The notes under the pieces were generated by a model, which did not search any database, was not told the DNA's origin, and saw only the letters and a list, made by a program, of their open reading frames with translations. Below are positions 15,406-23,870 of a stretch of 64,000 bases of DNA, piece after piece. The position numbers and the translations under genes are program-made. Position 1 is the first letter of the stretch. Each line of letters opens with the position of its first letter. This DNA comes from JBDGYW01 sp964518955 (GTDB lineage: Bacteria; Gemmatimonadota; Gemmatimonadetes; Gemmatimonadales; GWC2-71-9): positions 248,001 through 312,000 of the forward strand of contig CAZFHS010000001.1 of NCBI GenBank assembly GCA_964518955.1. Reading direction: 5' to 3'.

Positions 15406-16550
15406 TTCTCATCAAGAGCATCGACGTTTTTTGCCCCACCCATTTGGGCATCCGCGACATCCTAATCTGTGGTGGAAAAATAGAGTTGATCGAAGAAAGC
15501 ATCGATATCGGAGTCGAGTACGCTACGATAATCGACGGGGCCGGTCTCACGGCCATTCCGGGAATCATCGATCAACACGTTCACGTGACGGGCGGAGGAG
15601 GTGAGGGAGGATTCTCGACGAGGGCTCCAGAGCTCAAACTGGCCGACATGATCGAGAGTGGAATCACGACCGTCGTCGGCTTGTTGGGAACCGACGCCTC
15701 CACCCGTTCGGTCCAAAACCTCGTCGCAAAGACCAAGTCGATCAACGAGCAAGGGTTTAACGCGTATTGCCTGACCGGCTCATACGAATACCCATCGCCC
15801 ACGATCACTGGCAGTGTGAAGAGCGACATCGTATTCATAAACGAAGTAGTCGGATGCAAGATCGCCCTTTCGGACCACCGGTCATCTCATATGACAGCCG
15901 ACGAGTTCACCAGGCTCGCTACCGAGGTAAAGGTAGCTGGCATGTTGGCTGGCAAACCTCAGATGCTCGTCGTACACATGGGAGAGGGCAAAGGCGGCCT
16001 CTACCCCATTTTCAACATCGTCGAAGACAGCGATCTGCCCATCAACGTGTTTAGGCCCACACATCTCAACAGGTCAAAACGCCTCGTCGAAGAGTCATTG
16101 GAGTTCGCCAAGCGCGGTGGGTACGTCGACTATACTTGCGGACTCGGTATTGGCGATTCTACCCGCCCGTCCGCTGTCGTGAAAGCCGCGAAGGAAGCCA
16201 GTGTGCCGCTCGACAAGATGACGTTCACGTCGGACGGCTATGGCAGCTTCTCCACCTACGACGACGAAGGCAATCTGGAGCGGATCGGAATCGCATCCCT
16301 CAACGCGGTTTTCGATAAGCTTCGACACATGGTCAAAGAACATGGGCTTGGGCTTGAAGACGCTCTTCCATTCATGACCACAAATGTTGCGGATGGTCTA
16401 AACCTGTCCGGCACAAAGGGGAAACTCGCATCCGGACACGACGCTGACCTACTGATTGTAGACGAGGATCTCGAGATACGTACATTCATCGCGCGCGGCA
16501 CCGTACTGAAACAAGACGGCAATATCGTGGCGCGGTTTCCATTTGAGTAG
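15402..16550 (+). CDS. iadA: Beta-aspartyl (isoaspartyl) dipeptidase
   Basis: 382 aa, close to the 390 aa of the E. coli enzyme. Amidohydrolase-superfamily metal ligands are visible in order: HVH in IIDQHVHVTGGGGEGG, the carbamylated lysine K153 in VVGCKIALSDHRSS, VVHMGEG, FRPTHLNR, and the catalytic aspartate in FTSDGYGSFSTYD. The enzyme hydrolyses isoaspartyl dipeptides that come from spontaneously damaged asparagine and aspartate residues. There is no signal peptide, so it acts in the cytoplasm after uptake of the dipeptides. It is coupled to the antiporter upstream by a 4-bp overlap. Confidence 0.92.
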   Translation: MILIKSIDVFCPTHLGIRDILICGGKIELIEESIDIGVEYATIIDGAGLTAIPGIIDQHVHVTGGGGEGGFSTRAPELKLADMIESGITTVVGLLGTDASTRSVQNLVAKTKSINEQGFNAYCLTGSYEYPSPTITGSVKSDIVFINEVVGCKIALSDHRSSHMTADEFTRLATEVKVAGMLAGKPQMLVVHMGEGKGGLYPIFNIVEDSDLPINVFRPTHLNRSKRLVEESLEFAKRGGYVDYTCGLGIGDSTRPSAVVKAAKEASVPLDKMTFTSDGYGSFSTYDDEGNLERIGIASLNAVFDKLRHMVKEHGLGLEDALPFMTTNVADGLNLSGTKGKLASGHDADLLIVDEDLEIRTFIARGTVLKQDGNIVARFPFE

Positions 16551-16563
16551 TGAGGGAAACGGC

Positions 16564-17736
16564 ATGACCACCAGACGTGATTTCCTAGGCGGTATGGCGG
16601 TGGCTGGATTGGGTTTGGGACACCACACTTTCCCAACTCGGGAGGTAGCCGGAACCGGACGGTCAGATGGTGCCCCAATTCGTGCATACCGGTACAGCGT
16701 GGAAAAGGCTCAACGCCCCCTCAGAATCCTCATCCTCGGCGGAACCGCCTTTCTCGGCCCGGCGGAGGTGGAATACGCGATAGCCAGGGGCCACACCGTT
16801 ACCCTATTCAATCGAGGCCGCACCAACCCGCACCTCTTCCCGGACGTCGAGAAACTCGTCGGTGATCGTGCTACACCAGACTACTCGGCACTGGAGGGTC
16901 GTGAGTTCGATGCGGTCATCGACAACTCGGCGAACGTAGCCAAGTGGGTCCAGGACGCAGTCGGTGTGCTAGGCGACACCGCTGGACGCTACCTCTTCGT
17001 TTCCAGCATCTCGGCCCACAAGGACAACAGCATCATCGGGCAGACTGAGGATGGCCCCGTATTCACACGCGACGACTATGATGAGGTCATAAGAACCGAA
17101 GCCGACTTCGGAACCGCTTTTGGCCCGAACAAGGCCCAGGCGGAACGCGACACTCTGACCGCGTTCGGCGACAGGGGCATCGTGGTTCGGCCTGGGCTCA
17201 TCGTCGGGCCCGGAGACAGAAGTCATCGCTTCACATACTGGCCCGTGAGGGTGGACCGCGGCGGTGAGGTCCTCGCTCCCGGTGACGGAACAGACTTCAC
17301 TCAAATCGTAGACGTGAGAGACCTGGGCGCCTTCCTGGTGAAGCTCGTTGAGGACGAGGCGGACGGAACCTTCCTAGCAACAGGACCCGAATCGCCTCTG
17401 ACCATGGCGGAAATGCTCTACGGCTGCAGGGCCGTGGTGTCCACCCCGGTGTCATTCACTTGGGTTTCAGCCGACTTCCTCCAGGAGCACGACGTGGGCG
17501 CCTGGATGGAGATGCCCTGTTGGATGTTCCCGTCGGACGAGATGAAGGGGTTCAGCACCTACGACTGCAGCAGAGCTTTTGCCGCGGGGCTCACATTCCG
17601 TCCGCTGGCTGACACTGCATGGGACACGCTCGAGTGGTACAAGAGCATTCCAGAGGAACAGCAACAAATGCGGACCGGCATCGACCCGGAAAAGGAAGCT
17701 CGAGTTTTGGAGGCCTGGCACGCGCGCGAGGGGTAA
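16564..17736 (+). CDS. Tat-exported NAD-dependent epimerase/dehydratase
   Basis: 390 aa from the ATG at 16564, 13 bp after the iadA stop, with GAGGG about 7 nt upstream. TTRRDFLGGMAVAGLGLG is a Tat signal. The mature part starts with a Rossmann motif, LILGGTAFLGPAEVEYAIARG, followed by TLFNRGRTNP, typical of the extended SDR family that includes isoflavone-reductase and mRNA-binding-like epimerases. Its natural substrate is unknown. A soluble NAD(P)-dependent enzyme outside the cytoplasm needs a tightly bound cofactor, as in glucose-fructose oxidoreductase, which also uses Tat. It ends 10 bp from a convergent hypothetical gene. Confidence 0.82.
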   Translation: MTTRRDFLGGMAVAGLGLGHHTFPTREVAGTGRSDGAPIRAYRYSVEKAQRPLRILILGGTAFLGPAEVEYAIARGHTVTLFNRGRTNPHLFPDVEKLVGDRATPDYSALEGREFDAVIDNSANVAKWVQDAVGVLGDTAGRYLFVSSISAHKDNSIIGQTEDGPVFTRDDYDEVIRTEADFGTAFGPNKAQAERDTLTAFGDRGIVVRPGLIVGPGDRSHRFTYWPVRVDRGGEVLAPGDGTDFTQIVDVRDLGAFLVKLVEDEADGTFLATGPESPLTMAEMLYGCRAVVSTPVSFTWVSADFLQEHDVGAWMEMPCWMFPSDEMKGFSTYDCSRAFAAGLTFRPLADTAWDTLEWYKSIPEEQQQMRTGIDPEKEARVLEAWHAREG

Positions 17737-17746
17737 CTGGAGAGTC

Positions 17747-18331
17747 TCAGGTCACCCTGGCGAGGTACTCCCGGTAACGAGTCACGTTCCACACGAAGCC
17801 GACTGCAAACTCGACAGTCTGCGTGGCGACGTCATACGTGACGTACTGTGTTCCCAATACCTCTTCGCCTTTGTTCAGATTGACGGGCATCATCAAGCGT
17901 ATCATGGTTTCCGTGTTCACGTCCTCCGGAGCACACGGAAAACCTTCCCGAAGTATGAGCTTCTTAACCTCTCCACCCGGTCGGACGTTGTACGCGAAGC
18001 GGTCGGCAACCGACATTAGCAGCTCGAGCGGCGTCTTTGACTCGACGTCGGAACAAATGTCATCGTAGAACTTGAACGCGTCGTGGAGCACACGCACACC
18101 GTGTTCGTCTACCCGATCCAGCACCAGCAGGTAGTAAGCATTGGTATCCGTCGGTTCGCGAATTGAAATGTTGACCTGGAGTGCTACGCCCTCACCGACC
18201 TCTATTGCCTCGCGAGCGTCTGGTTTTCGCGCAACGTCGAGGGCCTGGCTGGGCAAGACACCCATTACCTCAGGAAACGACTCACGATAGTTGTCTCCGA
18301 CTACTATTTCGAGACCATCTATGTCAGACAT
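17747..18331 (-). CDS. Hypothetical soluble protein
   Basis: 194 aa from the ATG at 18331 (AGAGG about 9 nt upstream); the reading frame is open further to 18586, but those residues are low-complexity and lack an RBS. I do not recognise the family. There is no signal peptide or transmembrane helix. The sequence is acidic with a regular alternating pattern (GVALQVNISIREPTDTNAYYLLVLDRVDEHG), so it is probably a mixed alpha/beta protein; a helix near VESKTPLELLMSVADRFAYNVR follows. It stands alone between the convergent epimerase gene and the divergent S9 peptidase. Confidence 0.7.
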   Translation of the reverse strand: MSDIDGLEIVVGDNYRESFPEVMGVLPSQALDVARKPDAREAIEVGEGVALQVNISIREPTDTNAYYLLVLDRVDEHGVRVLHDAFKFYDDICSDVESKTPLELLMSVADRFAYNVRPGGEVKKLILREGFPCAPEDVNTETMIRLMMPVNLNKGEEVLGTQYVTYDVATQTVEFAVGFVWNVTRYREYLARVT

Positions 18332-18584
18332 GCAACCACACCTCTCGAGTTGGATTTGTCGTTTCGTGCACGAACCGGTCAAATGCGAATATCGCTGTAC
18401 CACGGTTTGTGCAACAGTGTATCGACAACACGGCATTCTGGGCACAGCAACTTTGGCGACCCGCCACCATGGGGGCAATAGAACTGGTGGCCACACCCCC
18501 GACCGGTAGATTAAGATCCCTATGGTGATCGTCCGGCTCCCGTTTGCCGGGCACTTGTAGTCAATAACCGAACAAGAGGCTCCC

Positions 18585-21053
18585 ATGGTTCGCAGCCGTT
18601 CCGTAGCCGCAGTATGGCTTGCCAGTTTCGTCTTCCTGATGTCGGTCCATGATTCCGCGAGCGCTCAGAATGAGGATGACACATACGTCCTTCCCGACGC
18701 GGCCGTTCAGGAGGCGTTTGCCACCGACAAGAACTACGCCACACTCAACCACCCTAGCCCGGACGGAGACAATTTCCTGGTTCCGTTGGTGACTGAGCTG
18801 TCTACCCTCGAGGAGATGGCCAAGGAAACCTATCGGTTGGGAATGTTGGAGATCAGGCCTCAGACCGATCGCCTCTGGCATCTCGACACATACGGCATTT
18901 ACGGTTTCCGAGTCTATTCACTGAGCGACAGGGCCCTTCGCAACTACGAGCTGCCGAGCGGGGCGTTCGCGTCGGACTTCATGTGGTCTCCAGACGGAAG
19001 TCGACTTGCTTTTCTCGCGCATCTGCGCAGCGGCACAGAGGTTTGGGTGGCAGACGTTTCCACCGGCGAACTCGGCCCGGTCAGCAATGCCAGGGTACTT
19101 GCGACCATCGGCACGTCGGCTCGGGGACAAGGGAGCAATCCATCCCGGATGCTGCAGTGGACGCCGGAGGGATCGATTCTGACTCTTCTGGTTCCGTCGG
19201 ATCGTGGACCGGAGCCTGAGCGGAACCCGGTGCCGTCGAGCCCGATGATCCGGCGTACTCGCGAGAAGCCGAACCCGTTCCCGACTTATCCATATCTGCT
19301 ACGCGACGAGCACCATGCGACGCTGTTCGAGTATTTCACCAAGAGTCAGATTGCTGAGCTGAATCCGGGGCAGCCGCCTCGCCCGATCGGCGAGCCAGGC
19401 ATGTTCGAGTCGATCGCATTGAGTCCTGACGGGCAGTACGTGATGACTTCCCGCATCGACCGTCCCTTCTCATTCATAGCTCCTTACTCTGGGTTTCCGC
19501 GAAAGACGGAGATTCTCGACCGGGGCGGAACTGTCGTCTCCACCATCAATGAGCGTGCTCTGCAAGAGACAAGGCAACGCGGAAGCAACAATAGTGGCCC
19601 GCGGGAGTGGTCGTGGCGCCCGCATCGCGACGGCTCGGTGTTGACGTACCTGCTCAGGGGCGAAGAGCCCGAGGACGGCGACGAGCCGCGCCAAGACCAG
19701 TTGATGATGCTGGAGGCCCCGTTCGATACGGCTACGGTTGAAGTCATCGCAACGAGCGACGACCCCATGAGCGGGCATCGCTACTCGATGGACGGCCGTC
19801 ATGTGTTCGCCACGGTGACGAAAGACGGAGAACGCGGGATCGCACAGTTCGACCTGAGACAGCGCAATCCCGACCGAAACCTCCTCGTCGAGTTCTACGA
19901 CACCGACGAACTCCTTTCCCTGCCAGGCGATCTGATAACCAACCGATTCTCAAACGGGGTCGAGTACGTAGTTGTGTCGAGCAACGGGAGGTCAGTGTAT
20001 CTCGAGGGACCTGGTTACAAGGAGGATTACAGGCCACAGCCATTCGTCGATCGGTTGGATCTGCGTGACGGAAGCACCGAGCGTCTGTTCGAGGGAGCCA
20101 CCGATTCTTTCGATCGCCCTCTTGTCACACTGGACCCGGACATGAGCGAAATTGTGGTGAGTCGTGAATCCAAATCTGACTTCCCCGACAGCTACCTGTG
20201 GACTGCCGACGGATCGTTCGAGAATCTGACCAACAACGTCGATCCGTTCCCTCACATTACGGCAGCGCAGCGTGTCGATTTCCAATACATGAGGCGGGAC
20301 GGTACAGAGGTCCAGGGGCGTATATCACTCCCGACAAACTACCGTGAAGGCGATCGCGTGCCCGCGGTCTTCTGGACCTATCCCCGGGAGTTCGACGATG
20401 AGGACGAGTATCAGAACTCCGCTATCCGAGCCCGAAACCACAACGCATTTACACACGTGAGTTGGCTTCGTTGGTCGGACATCTGGCTCACACAGGGTTA
20501 TGCCATCGTTTACCCCGACATTCCCATCATCGGCGAGAACTACAACGACACCTATATCTCCAACATGGTGGACGCCGTGTACGGTGCGATACGAGCCGTC
20601 GACACACTTGGATACATCGACATCGACCGAATCGGTCATGGCGGGCACAGCTATGGAGCGTTTGCGACCGCCAACCTACTCGCGCACACGCCTTACTTCA
20701 AAGCGGGCATCGCGGGTGACGGAGCGTACAACAGAACGTTGACTCCGATGGGATTCCAGGCCGAGCGCCGGGATATTTGGGAGGCGCCACAAACGTATCT
20801 GGAAATGTCGCCGTTTTTTAAAGCAGATCAGATCAACACACCACTATTGATGTACCACGGTGCTGACGACAACAACACGGGCACCTATCCCGTTCAATCT
20901 GAACGCCTGATGATGGCGCTCACTGGACTTGGGAAAACAGCAGTGTTGTATATGTATCCTTTCGAGTCGCACACACCTCGAGCCATCGAGAACAACCTCG
21001 ACATGTGGGCACGGTGGCTCGAGTGGTTCGACAAGTACGTGAAGAATGACTGA
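18585..21053 (+). CDS. S9-family (prolyl oligopeptidase-like) exported serine peptidase
   Basis: 822 aa with a Sec signal ending ASA. The first ~560 residues are a beta-propeller-like domain, and the catalytic domain starts near residue 570 (VQGRISLPTNYREGDRVP). The nucleophile is Ser689 in GGHSYGAF, the acid is in YHGADDNNTGTYPVQSERL, and the histidine in FESHTPRAIEN. It resembles the glutamyl- or acylaminoacyl-peptidase branch found in secreted bacterial S9 enzymes. GAGG sits 6 nt before the start. Its last 8 bp overlap the start of a Ser/Thr kinase gene, so the two are probably translated in a coupled way. Confidence 0.9.
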   Translation: MVRSRSVAAVWLASFVFLMSVHDSASAQNEDDTYVLPDAAVQEAFATDKNYATLNHPSPDGDNFLVPLVTELSTLEEMAKETYRLGMLEIRPQTDRLWHLDTYGIYGFRVYSLSDRALRNYELPSGAFASDFMWSPDGSRLAFLAHLRSGTEVWVADVSTGELGPVSNARVLATIGTSARGQGSNPSRMLQWTPEGSILTLLVPSDRGPEPERNPVPSSPMIRRTREKPNPFPTYPYLLRDEHHATLFEYFTKSQIAELNPGQPPRPIGEPGMFESIALSPDGQYVMTSRIDRPFSFIAPYSGFPRKTEILDRGGTVVSTINERALQETRQRGSNNSGPREWSWRPHRDGSVLTYLLRGEEPEDGDEPRQDQLMMLEAPFDTATVEVIATSDDPMSGHRYSMDGRHVFATVTKDGERGIAQFDLRQRNPDRNLLVEFYDTDELLSLPGDLITNRFSNGVEYVVVSSNGRSVYLEGPGYKEDYRPQPFVDRLDLRDGSTERLFEGATDSFDRPLVTLDPDMSEIVVSRESKSDFPDSYLWTADGSFENLTNNVDPFPHITAAQRVDFQYMRRDGTEVQGRISLPTNYREGDRVPAVFWTYPREFDDEDEYQNSAIRARNHNAFTHVSWLRWSDIWLTQGYAIVYPDIPIIGENYNDTYISNMVDAVYGAIRAVDTLGYIDIDRIGHGGHSYGAFATANLLAHTPYFKAGIAGDGAYNRTLTPMGFQAERRDIWEAPQTYLEMSPFFKADQINTPLLMYHGADDNNTGTYPVQSERLMMALTGLGKTAVLYMYPFESHTPRAIENNLDMWARWLEWFDKYVKND

Positions 21054-22245
21054 CACCTCATCGTATTGCACCAGCTGCAACGCTAGCCTCAGTCCCAGCG
21101 ACCAGGTGTGTCCCAATTGCGACGCGCCAGCGCCTAGGAAGGTCGACGCCGACGCCACGGTCGTCGATCCGGCTGGGATGGATGCTGCCCCGTCTGTTGG
21201 TCCGTCCGAAGGGCTAGTCACCCCCACGGAGGCACCGCAAACGTCGGCGCCTCCCCCTGGGAGTGATTTCAACACCCGGGTGAAACACATTCTCGGTGCA
21301 ACGTACGAGCTTCAATCGTTGATCGGTCAAGGCGGCTTCGCGCGCGTGTACAAGGCACGAGACAAGCGACTCGACCGCACCGTAGCCATCAAGGTCATCC
21401 GGCCCAATCTCGCCGGAACCGAACTGTACATGGAGAGTTTCCGGAACGAAGGCATAGCCCTCGCGAAGTTGCGTCACCCAGGAATCGTCCCGATCTACGA
21501 TATCCGCGAGCGCGGAGGGTTGATCTATTACGTGATGCCGTTTGTGGAGGGCACTAGCCTAGAAGCGCGGATGAGTCGGGCGAAGCTGCCCCCTTGTGAG
21601 TCGAGGCGTATCATCAGCGAACTGACCGACGCACTGGCGGCAGCCCACAGGGTCAAGATGGTCCACTTGGACATCAAGCCGGACAACGTGTTCCTGGAGG
21701 GAGACCTTCAGAAGGTGCTGTTGATGGATTTCGGGATCGCAACGGCGATCACCGACCAGATCGAGGAAGCGTCGGGCGGCCCGGTGGTTGGCACACCCGC
21801 CTACATGTCGCCGGAGCAGGCGCAGGGGCTGCCAGAAATCGACCACCGGTCGGACATCTACTCGATTGGCGCTCTTGGATACCGGATGCTCATGGGGCGT
21901 CCCCCGTTCAGTGGGAAGGACGCAAAAGAAGTGCTGACAAAGCACGTGAAGCAGGCACCGGTGCCCATCCGAGACATCAACCCCACGATCCCCAAGGATT
22001 TCGCGGACGCCATTATGAAGTGTTTGGAGAAAGACCCGTGGGATCGGTATGCCACCACGAAGGAGTTGGAGGCAGCTCTTCAAGCGGTGGAGTTTTCCAG
22101 CACGCGACCCTCTCGGAGCTCGCGCACCACACAAGCAAACGAGGCACAAGGGGACGCAGGGATAGGTGTGGAACGTACCACGATCATTGTCATTATCGCG
22201 GCCGCACTCATTGTGGGGTTGCTGATTGGTATGGCGGTCGGGTAG
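21046..22245 (+). CDS. PknB-type Ser/Thr protein kinase, zinc-ribbon N-terminus, C-terminal TM, HLD variant
   Basis: 399 aa. A zinc ribbon (YCTSCNASLSPSDQVCPNC) opens the protein, then a linker rich in T, P and S. The kinase core has GQGGFARVYKARD, AIKVIRP, the catalytic loop HLDIKPDN (H207-L208-D209), DFGIA and GTPAYMSPEQA. The usual HRD arginine is leucine, so it belongs to the non-RD kinases, which do not need activation-loop phosphorylation for folding. A C-terminal helix (IIVIIAAALIVGLLIGMAVG) anchors it with no extracellular sensor domain. It overlaps the S9 peptidase by 8 bp. Substrates are unknown. Confidence 0.92.
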   Translation: MTDTSSYCTSCNASLSPSDQVCPNCDAPAPRKVDADATVVDPAGMDAAPSVGPSEGLVTPTEAPQTSAPPPGSDFNTRVKHILGATYELQSLIGQGGFARVYKARDKRLDRTVAIKVIRPNLAGTELYMESFRNEGIALAKLRHPGIVPIYDIRERGGLIYYVMPFVEGTSLEARMSRAKLPPCESRRIISELTDALAAAHRVKMVHLDIKPDNVFLEGDLQKVLLMDFGIATAITDQIEEASGGPVVGTPAYMSPEQAQGLPEIDHRSDIYSIGALGYRMLMGRPPFSGKDAKEVLTKHVKQAPVPIRDINPTIPKDFADAIMKCLEKDPWDRYATTKELEAALQAVEFSSTRPSRSSRTTQANEAQGDAGIGVERTTIIVIIAAALIVGLLIGMAVG

Positions 22246-22712
22246 GCCGGCGGCGAAGTGAGTCCACCCTTCGCAGTCAACCTGGCTCGTCAAGAGTCGG
22301 GATCGGTCGTACGATTCATACCGATGAGATTCCGAGACACTGTGACTCACAACCGTTAGAGCGTGAGCCTCAAGACACGAACACCACAGGGCGCCATGGC
22401 GCCGCCAACAAGCTCACACCTGCCAAACGCCTATACATCTGACGCCCCTCTCTCGCGCTACGCGGAGCACCCTGGAATTCACCCGCCTGTTGTGCACGTC
22501 TCAGTGGATTTGGAATAGCACCAAAATCCAGCACAGTCAATTCCGGATCAATCGAGGGCTGGATCCGGTCAATTGACCATCGAATTGACTGCCGCCGGCC
22601 GGCAATTGACTGGCAATTGACCGTGCCCGGATACGTTCTCCGCCATTCTGCCGCTCTTCAAGGATGAGAATTGGCAGATCGCCCAACAACTCCAGCTATG
22701 GGAGTCACGTTC
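22246..22712. other. Intergenic region with CAATTGAC-type direct repeats
   Basis: 467 bp without a supportable gene. Four copies of (C/G)AATTGAC lie at 22570-22577, 22582-22589, 22603-22610 and 22614-22621. The last two are 11 bp apart, about one helical turn; the others are 12 and 21 bp apart. They could be protein-binding sites for the SnoaL-like genes downstream or a small decayed repeat. Nothing else stands out. Confidence 0.45.
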
Positions 22713-23037
22713 ATGAACGCTCAGGAGATGAAGGACACTGCACGCAAATGGCTGAACGGGATATTCGACAATGCCAATTTCGGGCTCATTGAAGAGATGA
22801 CCGCAGATGGCTACACGTTCTACGTGCCAAGGCCCGGTACCATGAACGCAACGACATTGGTGGAGGTCGTGACTGCGTTCCGGACCGCTGGGGGACCTTC
22901 CCGCCACCGGTAAAACCGTAGCAATCCCTTGGGTGGTGTTCACCCACTTCGATGGCGATCGCATCGCGAAAGATTGGGAAGTATACGACGAGCTCGGTTT
23001 GCTGATGCAAATCGGGGCGATTCCCGATAGCGGGTGA
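22713..23037 (+). pseudogene. SnoaL-like polyketide cyclase/ester cyclase pseudogene with internal deletion
   Basis: The ATG at 22713 has GGAG 8 nt upstream and starts MNAQEMKDTARKWLNGIFD, a typical SnoaL/NTF2-like N-terminus. The first frame reads on to TLVEVVTAFRTA and then stops at 22913. The C-terminal half continues in a different frame, LPATGKTVAIPWVVFTHFDGD through DELGLLMQIGAIPDSG, ending at 23037. Family members have about 40 residues between these two parts (the FPD...TVED...GTH...GEFFG stretch), and these are missing here. An out-of-frame deletion at about 22890 is the simplest explanation. The intact family member would be about 130 aa and hydrolyse or isomerise a small ester or polyketide-type substrate. 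Confidence 0.75.
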
Positions 23038-23070
23038 CCATCTAACCGATTTATGACTCAGGAGGTATTC

Positions 23071-23481
23071 ATGACCGCACAAGATGCAGCAACCATATCA
23101 GCCGAAGATATCGAAGCCATCAAGGCACAGAGCCGCAGCTATGTCGCTACGTCGCTGATTCGGGATTTTGATAGTTGGGTCGAACTGTCCACTCCAGACG
23201 CTGTGTTCATGCCACCCAACAGTCAGCGCCAAGAAGGCAGAGAGACACTGCGGGCATGGGCCAACCAGCTTCCGGAGATCACCGGCCTGACTGTAACGCC
23301 AGTGGATATTGAGGGACGCGGCGACCTCGCATTCGTTCGGGGAACATACACTTTCACCTTCGTTCCTCCGGACATGGATGAGGTTTCGATGCAAGGCAAC
23401 TACATCGAAATCTGGAAGAAATAAAACGACGGTTCCTGGCAAATTCACCGCGATATTTGGAATTCCGATCAGCCGCTCTAG
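23071..23481 (+). pseudogene. SnoaL-like protein interrupted by an in-frame TAA
   Basis: Start ATG at 23071 with AGGAGG upstream. The NTF2-like fold runs normally through GNYIEIWKK at residue 117, then a TAA at 23422-23424. In the same frame, translation continues NDGSWQIHRDIWNSDQPL and stops at 23481, which is exactly the C-terminus the family normally has (typically WRKQADGSWKIARDIWNSD). The missing residue is most easily glutamine, CAA changed to TAA, a single C-to-T transition. Without the last strand the fold would lose its core, so this is either a fresh pseudogene, a sequencing error, or a suppressed stop. It is the second SnoaL-like gene in tandem and both are damaged. Confidence 0.75.
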
Positions 23482-23519
23482 TCGGCGCTCACCTTCAACG
23501 TTTGCAGTGGAGACAAGAC

Positions 23520-23804
23520 ATGGCAAAGTACATGGTTGCGTGGGACCTACCCCCAGAGCATCGCAATGAAGCCGTTGGCCGGTTCATGGAAGGCAGTGCA
23601 ATGGAGACCCCCGAGGGAGTGACGGTACTGGGCCGTTGGCACGCCGTGGGAGGGGTGATTGGGTGGTGTGTCGTCGAGACCGACGATCCAAAGCACCTCG
23701 CCGACTGGCTACTCGTCTGGACAGACCTGTTCACCTACGATGTGACGCCCATCGTCGCTGACGAAGAATTTGGCGAGCTGTTCCAGAAGCACGGCCTCGG
23801 TTAG
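23520..23804 (+). CDS. DUF3303-family small protein
   Basis: 94 aa. It starts MAKYMVAWDLPPEHRNEAVGRF, which matches the opening of DUF3303 proteins, dimeric alpha/beta-barrel proteins of unknown role. The ATG at 23520 is preceded by GGAG. No signal peptide. VTVLGRWHAVGGVIGWCVVETDDPKHLADWL gives the second half of the ferredoxin-like fold. It follows two broken SnoaL-like genes and may share their promoter. Function unknown; some relatives are dimeric stress or metabolite-binding proteins. Confidence 0.78.
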   Translation: MAKYMVAWDLPPEHRNEAVGRFMEGSAMETPEGVTVLGRWHAVGGVIGWCVVETDDPKHLADWLLVWTDLFTYDVTPIVADEEFGELFQKHGLG

Positions 23805-23813
23805 CCAACTCCT

Positions 23814-23839
23814 CCCCGAGCGTCATTTGACGCTCGGGG
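23814..23839. terminator. Bidirectional stem-loop between convergent genes
   Basis: CCCCGAGCGTC-ATTT-GACGCTCGGGG, an 11-bp perfect stem with a 4-nt loop. It lies 10 bp after the DUF3303 stop and 32 bp before the end of the convergent M14 gene, where a shared terminator is expected. No clear T-tract follows on the plus strand, so it may work with Rho or as a stabilising hairpin. Confidence 0.75.
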
Positions 23840-23870
23840 CCTCAACGGAAGAACATCAGAATGGCTGCGC

